NCBI RefSeq assembly: GCF_041146875.1
Contig: NZ_JBFRXP010000001.1
Coordinates: 248,001 to 312,000, forward strand
DNA from: Igneacidithiobacillus sp041146875
Lineage (GTDB): Bacteria > Pseudomonadota > Gammaproteobacteria > Acidithiobacillales > Acidithiobacillaceae
Direction of reading: 5' to 3'
DNA length: 64,000 nt
Shown: positions 17,755-25,902 of the stretch, piece by piece
Position numbering within the stretch: the stretch's first letter is position 1
Layout of the letters: each line of letters begins with the position of its first letter
The notes under the pieces: model-generated
What the model saw: only the letters and a program-made list of their open reading frames with translations
Told to the model about the DNA's origin: nothing
The model's database searches: none
Made by a program: the position numbers and the translations under genes

Positions 17755-18413
17755 GCGAGCCCTCCCAAGCGAAAAAAGATTCCCTGAAACAGCTCAAAGG
17801 CGGGGCCGAGCACCGTCCACAAAATGCCGGTAAAAAGCAATACGATCAAGATGATGAAGCCATAGGGCTCGACCCGGCTGAGAGCATTGGAGGCGTCGCG
17901 GGGCAGAAGACCGACCGCCACCCGACCGCCATCCAACGGGGGGATAGGAATAAGATTGAACAGGAAAAGTACACCGTTAATGAGGATACCCGCCTGCCCC
18001 ATCAACTGCATCGGCTCAGCAAAGTAGGGCGCACTGCCGGCAAGATGCACACCGAGCCAGAGGATCAGCGTCCAAAACGCCGCCATGATCAGATTGGCCA
18101 CAGGTCCGGCGACGGCGACCAGGATCATGTCGCGCTTCGGATCGCGCAGGCCGGCAAAATTGACCGGCACCGGCTTCGCGTAGCCGAAGAGAAAAGGCGA
18201 GTGAAAAAGCAGCAACATGGCAGGCAATAAGATGGTGCCGAAGGGGTCGATATGCTTGAGTGGATTCAAGGTCAACCGCCCCATCAACATCGCCGTAGGG
18301 TCACCGCGCTTCCAGGCCACCCAGCCGTGTGCGACCTCATGCACGGTAATGGCGAAAAGTACGGGGATCGCCCAAATACTGATTTGTCGCAGAATGTTTT
18401 CGATGTCGTTCAT
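17751..18413 (-). CDS. Site-2 protease family (M50) membrane metalloprotease
   Basis: Integral membrane zinc protease of 220 aa. The HExxH motif is in ITVHEVAHGWVAWKRGD near residue 22 and the third ligand motif is LIPIPPLDGGRV near 150. Five or so hydrophobic segments surround them. This is the short form without a PDZ domain, like B. subtilis YwhC and similar; its substrate is unknown. The ATG at 18413 gives a normal N-terminus; the longer form from 18521 would overlap yciO. In many proteobacteria this gene sits between yciO-type and trpS genes, as here. Confidence 0.9.
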   Translation of the reverse strand: MNDIENILRQISIWAIPVLFAITVHEVAHGWVAWKRGDPTAMLMGRLTLNPLKHIDPFGTILLPAMLLLFHSPFLFGYAKPVPVNFAGLRDPKRDMILVAVAGPVANLIMAAFWTLILWLGVHLAGSAPYFAEPMQLMGQAGILINGVLFLFNLIPIPPLDGGRVAVGLLPRDASNALSRVEPYGFIILIVLLFTGILWTVLGPAFELFQGIFFRLGGLA

Positions 18414-18420
18414 CCTGCCA

Positions 18421-19098
18421 CTATACGCCTTCCTCCGGCGGATTTCCGTCGTTGGTGAGTTCAATACCCAAAGAATCGGGGTCCCCCAAACCACGGCGAA
18501 GTAGGCGCGGCGGCCAATCACAGAGATCGATCACGGTAGAGCACTGTGTGCTACCGTCCCCGGCGCGCAAAATCACGTCCACGCGACTGCCGACCCGCTT
18601 GTCGATCTCTGTGGCATCGTGCAACGGATATGCGTCATGCGGGAGCTGCAAAGTGGAACTCATTAGGGGTTCACCCAAATCTGTCAACAGCGTTTGGACT
18701 ATTGGCGCATCCGGCACGCGCACGCCGATGCTGCGACGGCGCGGGTCCGCCAAACGCCGCGGCACGTCGTGGGTGGCGGGGAGAATGAAAGTAAAAGGTC
18801 CTGGCAAAACGCGTTTCAGGATAGCAAAGCTGCGATCATCTAACTTGGCGTATTCCGTCAACTGCGAAATACTGGAAAACAATAGGGATAGATCATGGTG
18901 CATATCGAGCTGACGGATTTGTCGCAGCCGCTCTTGCGCTGCCTTGGCCGTTACGCGACAACCCAAGGCATAGCAGGTATCCGTGGGATAGACGAGCAAC
19001 GCACCAGAACGTGCCTGCTCTACCGCCTGGCGCAAAAGGCGTGCTTGTGGGTTTTGCGGGTGAACATCCAGAATCAGGGCCAAAGGCTGCTCGGGCAT
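18421..19098 (-). CDS. Sua5/YciO/YrdC family protein, YciO-like
   Basis: Double-stranded RNA-binding YrdC fold, 225 aa. VYPTDTCYALGCRV, RLRQIRQLDMHHDLSLLF, VLPGPFTFILPAT and RRRSIGVRVPD define the domain. The KxR nucleotide-binding residues of the t6A enzyme TsaC/Sua5 are not seen; the corresponding stretch is MHHDLSLLF, as in YciO. It therefore probably does not make threonylcarbamoyl-AMP efficiently, although both activities exist in this family. It is the first gene of a five-gene operon running to scpB and is only 17 bp from the divergent QueC-like gene. Confidence 0.85.
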   Translation of the reverse strand: MPEQPLALILDVHPQNPQARLLRQAVEQARSGALLVYPTDTCYALGCRVTAKAAQERLRQIRQLDMHHDLSLLFSSISQLTEYAKLDDRSFAILKRVLPGPFTFILPATHDVPRRLADPRRRSIGVRVPDAPIVQTLLTDLGEPLMSSTLQLPHDAYPLHDATEIDKRVGSRVDVILRAGDGSTQCSTVIDLCDWPPRLLRRGLGDPDSLGIELTNDGNPPEEGV

Positions 19099-19115
19099 AA
19101 GGAGAAAACTGCGGC

Positions 19116-19775
19116 ATGATAGACCAAGTACAACAACTGCTACCAGTTCCCGCAGGGCGCGAGCACATTCTCCTGCTGATGAGTGGCGGGGTAGAGAGCA
19201 GCACGCTGCTTCGCCTTCTGCTTAGCGCGGGACAGATACCGGTTCCGTTTTTTCTTGATTACGCACAGCGGGCCGCGACAAAGGAGTGGCAATGCGTTAG
19301 CGCTCAATGCCGGCAGCTGGAAATTGTCCCACGGCGCCTACCGATGGCGGAATTGGGTGAGGCTTTGGGAAAGCTTCGTCCCCATCGCTTTCATGTGCCC
19401 ATGCTACAGCGCAACCTTATCGCCATTAGCGTGGCAGTGAGCGCGGCAGCGGCCATGGGGATTCGCTACCTGTGCATGGGGATCTCGGCAGATGACGCGA
19501 CGGTAGATGTAAGTTCCCAAGAGCAAGTGCTGGAGCCTCTCTGCACGAGTCTGGCGGTTTTAGGCCGGGAACTTCTTTTTCCATTACAGCATCTGAGCAA
19601 GCCAGAGATCGTGCAGCTTGGGCAGGGCTTGGGGGTGGAGTGGGATTTATCGTACAGTTGCCTGCTTGGGAGGGCGCAACATTGCGGCGTTTGTCCGCAG
19701 TGCCTGAAGCGGCGGGAGGCTTTTCGTATAGCCGGCCTGCAGGCTGCAGACATCGGTTACGCCCGCGAACCGTAA
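19116..19775 (+). CDS. QueC-like ATP-pyrophosphatase (7-cyano-7-deazaguanine synthase family)
   Basis: The 219-aa protein has an N-type ATP-PPase P-loop, LLLMSGGVESSTLLRLLL, and the C-terminal zinc-binding cysteines SCLLGRAQHCGVCPQCLKRREAF found in QueC. QueC makes preQ0, the precursor of queuosine. Two features differ from standard QueC: the P-loop reads SGGVESS instead of SGGMDSS, and the substrate region is divergent. No other queuosine gene is in the window. It may be QueC or a paralogue acting on a different carboxylate. It is followed 25 bp later by a diiron protein. Confidence 0.7.
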   Translation: MIDQVQQLLPVPAGREHILLLMSGGVESSTLLRLLLSAGQIPVPFFLDYAQRAATKEWQCVSAQCRQLEIVPRRLPMAELGEALGKLRPHRFHVPMLQRNLIAISVAVSAAAAMGIRYLCMGISADDATVDVSSQEQVLEPLCTSLAVLGRELLFPLQHLSKPEIVQLGQGLGVEWDLSYSCLLGRAQHCGVCPQCLKRREAFRIAGLQAADIGYAREP

Positions 19776-19800
19776 CAACAGAATAGGAGAACTGCATCGC

Positions 19801-20622
19801 ATGGCCGATGAACCCCGCCATCTTCGCTGGTCTCTACAAGATATTCCCTTCGACTGTGTGCAACGCAGCGCCATCGCGGACGAGAGCGACTGGTTCTACC
19901 TGCTGGCCGGGGCGTCGTTCGTCGAGACACTCTCGGATCTCTACGCACAGAATTTGGCAGAGTATTATCAAGACAACCAAGACGCCAAGTCGTGGCTGCA
20001 AGGGCAGTGGGAACACGAAGAAGTACAACATGGCCGCGCCCTGCGTGCATACGTCTTGGCCGTCTGGCCAGATTTTGATTGGGAAACGGCATACGCGCGA
20101 TTTGTCGCCGCGTATGCCCCTCTCTGCCAAACTAACGCACTAGGACCAACACCAGCTCTGGAGATGGCAGCGCGCTGTGTGGTCGAGACAGGCACTGCCA
20201 GTTTTTATACGATGATTCAGCAGGCCAGTCCTGAGCCGGTTTTGCGGGAACTCGCGGGTCGTATTCGTGCCGATGAAGTACTCCATTACAAATATTTTTT
20301 TCGTTTTTTCCGCGACTATCAAGCGCGCGAAGGCGTCTCGCGTTGGCGTTTGTTGCGTGGGTTATGGCAGCGGATTGCCGAGGCAGATATGGAAGACAGT
20401 TTCCTCGCTATCCGTTGTGCTTATGAGGTCCGCAACCCGGGCCAGAACTTTACCCCAGCGGATTTTCGTGCCTTTCGGAAACGTATGGCGGTCTGGATTC
20501 GCCGCCATTACCCCTTTGAAATGGCGATAAAAATGTTGATGAAACCGGTGTCTTTACCGCCCGTTTTGCAAAGATTGCTCCTTCCCCTACTAACGCGCGG
20601 AGCACGGCGCGCGATTACCTAA
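19801..20622 (+). CDS. Ferritin-like diiron protein
   Basis: Helical-bundle protein of 273 aa with two carboxylate/His iron-binding helices pairs: Glu in FVETLSDLY and EHEEVQHG (ExxH), then Glu in VVETGTASFY and ADEVLHYKYFF (ExxH). That is the ligand set of ferritin-like diiron oxidases such as acyl-ACP desaturases and related oxygenases. No signal peptide or membrane segment is seen; the C-terminus is hydrophobic and basic (PVLQRLLLPLLTRGARRAIT). Function is not known. It is placed between the QueC-like gene and an MscS channel, with 25 and 5 bp spacing, and the three probably share a transcript. Confidence 0.75.
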   Translation: MADEPRHLRWSLQDIPFDCVQRSAIADESDWFYLLAGASFVETLSDLYAQNLAEYYQDNQDAKSWLQGQWEHEEVQHGRALRAYVLAVWPDFDWETAYARFVAAYAPLCQTNALGPTPALEMAARCVVETGTASFYTMIQQASPEPVLRELAGRIRADEVLHYKYFFRFFRDYQAREGVSRWRLLRGLWQRIAEADMEDSFLAIRCAYEVRNPGQNFTPADFRAFRKRMAVWIRRHYPFEMAIKMLMKPVSLPPVLQRLLLPLLTRGARRAIT

Positions 20623-20627
20623 GCAAG

Positions 20628-22868
20628 ATGAAAGCGGCTTCGTTGGCACGCATCTGTATCGGCTTGCTGCTCGTACTGAGCGTGCTCTCTCCAGTCGCCA
20701 GGGCGACCGATGCCAACGACTTTGCTAGCGACGCCAGCATCCTGCGCAACATGCACAATGCACTGAATGGTTCGGTAACTGCACAGCAGTTGCAGCAGTG
20801 GCAAAGACAGGCACAGGGAATTGTTGCGTCAGCTTATGCCTGTACGCAAAGCCAGGAGGCCTCACTCAACACGATAGACAAATCCCTGCATATTCTTGGT
20901 CCGACTGTGGCCGACGAGCCATCTAGCCTTACGCAACTGCGTCAACAACTCGATTCACAGAGAACAAAAATCAACGGAAAACTTGCCGCATGCAAGGTAT
21001 TATATGTTGGTGGCAATACTGTTCTCAGTGACTTGCGCGCCAAAGAAACCAGAGTTCACGCGCGTCAGATGCTACAGCGTGGCCCAGATATCATTCGCCA
21101 AGTTTTACAACTTGCCAATTCACACCAGGAGGTATGGCAAAAAGAGAAAAACTTTTGGATTCGTCCCGATGACATTCCTGTATTTAACAATGCAGGGTTC
21201 CAGGGGGCGTGGGGGATTGGCATTGCCTTTTATATACTGGTGCTAATATTACGCCGTCACTCTCACATTACCGTGCGCGAACTCTATCCCTTGCTAGCAA
21301 TTTTTGTTTGGGCATTGGCAAGTTTTCTGCTGGGCACGCTTTTCCCCATCACCGAGCTAGTTCTGCTAACCTTGTCCGCCTACACCCTAAGCACTTGGCT
21401 TGCCCGCTCCATGCTGCGTCATCTTGCAGAGATGCCTGCACGCGCGCAACGAGAAGCCGTATTATTACGCGTGTTCTGGCGCCCGTTGCGCTTTATTATC
21501 ACCTTTGGCGTCTTCATATTGGCATACCAATCTCTCGATCCTCAGGGAAGCGCAATTATTGCCCAACACACGGCACTGCTGGCGGCGATTCACACGGCAA
21601 TTCTTGGCAGCATCATTTGGGTACTATGGCGCGCGAGCCGTTTCACATTTCTGAAAGACTGGCGTTGGCTACAGCTTCTCCTTTTCGGCACCGCAACCAT
21701 CATTCTCTTGCTCACTTTTATTGGCTATTCAGAGCTTTCGGACTACCTAACCAATGGTTTTGTCATCAGTTTGGTGGCAATTGTTATTGCAAAAGTACTC
21801 TCCTGGTTTATTGATGATATCTGGGGAAATGACGACGATCAAGACGGCAAGCTTGCGCGCCTGATGCGACAACATTTGGGGCTAACCGCGCAGACCGGTT
21901 CATGGCTATCCTGGCTGCGCCTACTTATTCATACTTTGCTCTGGATAGTGGTATTTTCAGTTTGTCTTTTGGCCTGGGGGCTCACTAGTAGTAGTTTCCA
22001 CCTTTTCTGGCAATATTTCATTCATGGGTTTACGATTGGTAATTTTCATATTCAGCCGTTTCGCTGGCTGATTGCCATCGCGTTATTGATTTTTCTGTTC
22101 AACGTCAACCAGTGGATACAAAATCGGCTGTCTTCTACAGGTGGTATTTTCCGCCATTTTGATGCGGGATCTCGGCATTCGGTCTTAGCGATTTTTCGCT
22201 ATGTTGGCTTTATCATTGCCATTTTGTTATCGCTATCGACCGCGGGTGTGGCTTTACACAACTTGGCCATCATCGCCGGTGCCTTGTCCGTTGGTATCGG
22301 CTTTGGCCTACAAAATATCGTCAACAACTTTGTTTCTGGGATTATTCTCCTCTTGGAGCGCCCCATACGGGTTGGGGACTGGGTGAAAGTGGGAAATACG
22401 GAAGGTTATGTTCAGCGGCTTAGCATTCGTTCAACTTTGATTCTGACTTTTGATCGCACGGAGGTCTTCGTACCCAACTCTGAGCTGATATCTGGCCAAG
22501 TCACCAACTGGACCTATACCAATAACGTTTTACGCCTAATGATCCCCATGCGGGTCTACCACGGCTCGGACATCGACAAAGTGCGCAGCATTCTGGAAGA
22601 AGTGGGTCAGAAACATCCGGAAGTTCTACAGGATGACCCCCGTGGAATTCCGCCTACCGCACTGCTACTTGACGTGACAGAAAATGCTCTCGTCTTTTAT
22701 TTGCGTGTATATATTGCGGATTGCAACAACAGCTTTATGATTCAGACGGAATTGCGCGCACAGGCAGTGGAAGCTTTGTATCGTCGTGGCGTACGCCTTG
22801 CGCACCAGCAACAGGACGTATATTTCCCAGAACGCGCGCCCGCAGCAGACGGATCTAATTCAAGCTAA
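20628..22868 (+). CDS. Large MscS-family mechanosensitive channel
   Basis: A 746-aa membrane protein. A signal peptide (first ~26 residues, ending PVARA) leads to a periplasmic helical domain of about 170 residues, then some ten hydrophobic segments and the MscS core. The pore helix is GALSVGIGFGLQNIVNNF, followed by LLLERPIRVGDWVKVGNTEGYV of the beta domain. The large N-terminal part resembles DUF3772-type or MscK-like channels rather than the 286-aa MscS. Such channels release solutes on hypo-osmotic shock. The 3' end overlaps the convergent proB by 14 bp. Confidence 0.9.
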   Translation: MKAASLARICIGLLLVLSVLSPVARATDANDFASDASILRNMHNALNGSVTAQQLQQWQRQAQGIVASAYACTQSQEASLNTIDKSLHILGPTVADEPSSLTQLRQQLDSQRTKINGKLAACKVLYVGGNTVLSDLRAKETRVHARQMLQRGPDIIRQVLQLANSHQEVWQKEKNFWIRPDDIPVFNNAGFQGAWGIGIAFYILVLILRRHSHITVRELYPLLAIFVWALASFLLGTLFPITELVLLTLSAYTLSTWLARSMLRHLAEMPARAQREAVLLRVFWRPLRFIITFGVFILAYQSLDPQGSAIIAQHTALLAAIHTAILGSIIWVLWRASRFTFLKDWRWLQLLLFGTATIILLLTFIGYSELSDYLTNGFVISLVAIVIAKVLSWFIDDIWGNDDDQDGKLARLMRQHLGLTAQTGSWLSWLRLLIHTLLWIVVFSVCLLAWGLTSSSFHLFWQYFIHGFTIGNFHIQPFRWLIAIALLIFLFNVNQWIQNRLSSTGGIFRHFDAGSRHSVLAIFRYVGFIIAILLSLSTAGVALHNLAIIAGALSVGIGFGLQNIVNNFVSGIILLLERPIRVGDWVKVGNTEGYVQRLSIRSTLILTFDRTEVFVPNSELISGQVTNWTYTNNVLRLMIPMRVYHGSDIDKVRSILEEVGQKHPEVLQDDPRGIPPTALLLDVTENALVFYLRVYIADCNNSFMIQTELRAQAVEALYRRGVRLAHQQQDVYFPERAPAADGSNSS

Positions 22869-24009
22869 ACTCGCTACGCACAAGATTATCTCGGTGGATG
22901 ACAACATGAAAGTCTTCCAAAATCTCCTCTCCATTTTCTACCTGCATACGGCAATGCTGTAAAAGACGGGCATCCAGATTAATCAAGCCGCGCGCAATTT
23001 CACGCCCGTTTGCATCCAGACAACTCACCAATTCACCACGCCGGAACTCACCCTCCTGACCTTTAATACCATAGAGTAGCAAGCTGGCCCCGTCACCATG
23101 AACCGCAGCAACTGCTCCGGCATCCAAAAATAGCTTGCCATGCACACGGAGGTGGTCAGAAAGCCAACGTTTGCGCGCAGTAAGCACGGGGACTTTGGCC
23201 TCTAACAACGTGCCGATCTGTTCTTGCGTGGCGATACGAAGCAATACGTTATTCTCGAGACCGCCGGCGATGACGGTGGAAGTGCCAGAGCGCGCCGCGC
23301 GTGCTGCTGCCTTGACCTTTGCCAACATGCCGCCAGTACCAACCGATGAGCCACCCGAACCGGCAAGACGCTCTAAGCGCGCTTCACCCGCGCGCGCGTG
23401 ATGAATTAGCTTTGCCTCCGGATTACCACGTGGATCCGCATCATATAGTCCCATCTGGTCGGTGAGTAGCACCATCAGGTCTGCATCCCAGAGATTCGCA
23501 ACTAATGCCGCCAGGGTATCATTGTCGCCAAGTTGGATGGCACGGTAAGAAATTGCATCATTCTCATTAACGATGGGCAAAACGCCGTGTTCGATTAACG
23601 TGCGTAATGTCTCTCGTGCATTCAGATAACGTGAGCGATTGCGCAACTCTTCATGTGTTAGAAGCACTTGACCACAGTACAGAGCCGGACGATTTTCCCG
23701 CTGAATTTGATGTAAGATTTTCTCGTAGCCATGCATGAGAATGGACTGACCAACACTGGCCGCAGCTTGCCGATCAGCAAGCTCAGTTGGCCTCCCTGCC
23801 CAACCTAGGCGCCTGGCCCCTACGCCAACCGCACCCGATGATACCAGCACAATTTGATAACCATCATGGATTAAGCTCTGTATCTGCGACAGCCAAGCAG
23901 CCACCCGATCCTCAGCCAGTCTCCCCATGCCATCCATAAGAAGACTGCTACCAATTTTGATAACCCATTTTTTGCCAACTGTATGACGTGGGTTCCCGTT
24001 ATGGCTCAC
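22855..24009 (-). CDS. proB: Glutamate 5-kinase
   Basis: First step of proline synthesis: phosphorylates glutamate to gamma-glutamyl phosphate. The 384-aa protein has the amino acid kinase domain (WVIKIGSSLLMDGMG, VSSGAVGVGARRLG, VNENDAI, LLTDQMGLYDADPR, GTGGMLAKVKAAARA) and a C-terminal PUA domain. ProB is often next to obgE/cgtA or proA; here its ATG overlaps the stop of an APC permease instead. This couples proline synthesis to an amino-acid transporter, opposite a divergent putA. Confidence 0.95.
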   Translation of the reverse strand: MSHNGNPRHTVGKKWVIKIGSSLLMDGMGRLAEDRVAAWLSQIQSLIHDGYQIVLVSSGAVGVGARRLGWAGRPTELADRQAAASVGQSILMHGYEKILHQIQRENRPALYCGQVLLTHEELRNRSRYLNARETLRTLIEHGVLPIVNENDAISYRAIQLGDNDTLAALVANLWDADLMVLLTDQMGLYDADPRGNPEAKLIHHARAGEARLERLAGSGGSSVGTGGMLAKVKAAARAARSGTSTVIAGGLENNVLLRIATQEQIGTLLEAKVPVLTARKRWLSDHLRVHGKLFLDAGAVAAVHGDGASLLLYGIKGQEGEFRRGELVSCLDANGREIARGLINLDARLLQHCRMQVENGEEILEDFHVVIHRDNLVRSEFSLN

Positions 24010-25622
24010 GGCGCTCCGACCCCCCGCTTATCGAGATTACGCATATAACTCCGTATATTCCTGTCTGACACCGCGCTTGCCACTGCCCAGTAAAAAATAC
24101 CGAGGCTAATTGCCGCAATAATTGCCATCCCTTGATAAAATCCAACCCATCCAGCACCCCCCAGGGATTTTGGACCGATCCAGCAAACACCCCAAATCAT
24201 AAGAAAATATGGAATGATCCACCATGTATACTGCCAGCCCATCTCGCGAATGGGCGCTTTGCGTAACAACCCCCAAAGCGCATACAAACCCAACAGGACG
24301 AACAGGGTTCCAAAAATGAAATTGAGCGTATGCAAGCCCGACCAGTAAACGATCCAGGTACCCACCACGAAGGCGAGAGGGGCAATGAGCCGGGCATAGG
24401 GGAGTCGAAACGGCCGCTCCAACTGTGGCATTGCCTTACGCAGCTGCAAGAGCGCAATTGGCCCAATAACATAGGAAAGAACCGTCATGGAAGCAATATA
24501 ACCCACCATTTTCTGCCAAGAAGGAAAAGGCAGAAAGAAAAGAGCACCGACGAAAAATAGGAGTAACAGACTAGTCCACGGCACACCCCGTCGGTTGATT
24601 CTTGAAAGTATTTGAGGGAATGCACCGCTTTCCGCAGTAGCCAGTGTCACTCGGGCCGACGTTGCCGTATAAATGAGCGCCGTTCCTGCCGGGGATATGA
24701 AGGCGTCTGCGTACAGCAACAGCGCCAACCAAGTTATCCCCAAAGTCATCGCCAAGGCTGCAAAAGGACCGTTGATACCAGAGAACTGAAGATGCGTCCA
24801 ACCGCCATGGGCCAGATCCTTGGGGTTGACGGCAGCGATAAAAGCAACCTGCACCAAAATGTAAATACCTCCGGCAATTAGCACCGAAAGAATTGTTGCC
24901 AAGGGAATATCACGTTTGGGATTTTTGCTTTCCCCGGCCAAGTCGATGGCGTGGCGAAATCCTAGAAGGCTGAAGATTACCCCGCCCGTGGCTACTGCAA
25001 CAAACATCCCCTGAATATTCTCTCCAAAATTGGCATTGTGCACATGAAAGTTTGAAGAATGCCAGCCAAGTACAATAAACAAAATCCCCGTGAGCGACGG
25101 AATACCAATTTTCCACCAAGTAGCGGCACTATTGATACGCAGAACCCATTGAACGCTAAAAAAATTCAGCCCAACAAAAAATGCCAAAGAAATTAGCGCA
25201 TAGAGATACCCCTGTGAACTTAGCAGGTTACTGTGAGCCTGTAAAAAATGTGGAAAATAATTGTTGGCGTATGTCAATAATGCCGTGACTTCAATCGGAG
25301 CAATGGTGGCATAAGACAGAAACAGAATCCAGGTCCACATATTCCCCACGATCGGGCCATTACCCACATTGGCCAAATGCACTACTGCGCCGGCTTTAGG
25401 AATCAAGGGCCCCAACTCGGCAAAAACCAGCGCTAGCAGCAAGATCGCCACCATGCCAATAATCCAGGAACCGATCGCATAGGGCCCCGCAAGTTTTGCG
25501 GTAAATAATGGACCAAACAACCAGCCAGAACCGATGGAGGCTCCCACACAGGCCAGGATTAAGCCTTGTAATGTACCTTCTCTGCGTAATCGCGGTGCAG
25601 AGTTTTCCGTATTCGTGGGCAA
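24006..25622 (-). CDS. APC superfamily amino-acid permease
   Basis: The 538-aa product has about 12 transmembrane helices. GASIGSGWLFGPLFTAKLAGPYAI near residue 27 is the conserved GxG substrate-binding helix 1 of the APC fold, and LLGFRHAIDLAGESKNPKRDIP is typical of the loop after helix 6. The C-terminus is cytoplasmic and basic. The substrate is not known; genomic context with proB and putA favours proline or glutamate. It is the first gene of the permease-proB unit. Confidence 0.85.
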   Translation of the reverse strand: MPTNTENSAPRLRREGTLQGLILACVGASIGSGWLFGPLFTAKLAGPYAIGSWIIGMVAILLLALVFAELGPLIPKAGAVVHLANVGNGPIVGNMWTWILFLSYATIAPIEVTALLTYANNYFPHFLQAHSNLLSSQGYLYALISLAFFVGLNFFSVQWVLRINSAATWWKIGIPSLTGILFIVLGWHSSNFHVHNANFGENIQGMFVAVATGGVIFSLLGFRHAIDLAGESKNPKRDIPLATILSVLIAGGIYILVQVAFIAAVNPKDLAHGGWTHLQFSGINGPFAALAMTLGITWLALLLYADAFISPAGTALIYTATSARVTLATAESGAFPQILSRINRRGVPWTSLLLLFFVGALFFLPFPSWQKMVGYIASMTVLSYVIGPIALLQLRKAMPQLERPFRLPYARLIAPLAFVVGTWIVYWSGLHTLNFIFGTLFVLLGLYALWGLLRKAPIREMGWQYTWWIIPYFLMIWGVCWIGPKSLGGAGWVGFYQGMAIIAAISLGIFYWAVASAVSDRNIRSYMRNLDKRGVGAP

Positions 25623-25686
25623 CCTTCATCTCCTAACTCAGATTTGTTACCTTTACTACCATTACACATTGAACCAGAGGAGTCAA

Positions 25687-25728
25687 ATGCAAAAACTTCT
25701 AAAAATTTTTACGATTTTGTCATACTGA
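25687..25728 (+). CDS. Possible 13-codon leader peptide upstream of putA
   Basis: ATG at 25687 is preceded by AGAGGAG with a 4-nt spacer and opens a frame of 13 codons (MQKLLKIFTILSY) ending in TGA at 25726-25728, 174 bp before the putA start. The peptide is rich in Leu, Lys and Ile and has no proline codon, so simple proline-dependent attenuation is not indicated. Nothing beyond the good ribosome site and start/stop supports it. The surrounding sequence (25623-25902) is AT-rich and otherwise has no gene. Confidence 0.3.
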   Translation: MQKLLKIFTILSY

Positions 25729-25902
25729 TGAGTAAAGCCTTTTTATTGTTATTAGAAGATGTCTCATACTTTTGGCACCCATGCGAAAGTTGTCAGTCAG
25801 TTGCGGGTGTCAAGGCATCCAGAATTATTCGTGACTTTACGTCGGCACGAATACTGTTGTACATTTACACTCGCCATATCAACTTATATTGTTGGGGGCC
25901 AG

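Noticed and set aside
25774..25786. TGGCACCCATGC upstream of putA as a sigma-54 promoter
   Set aside because: The GG and GC pairs are 2 bp too close; sigma-54 tolerates little change in this spacing.
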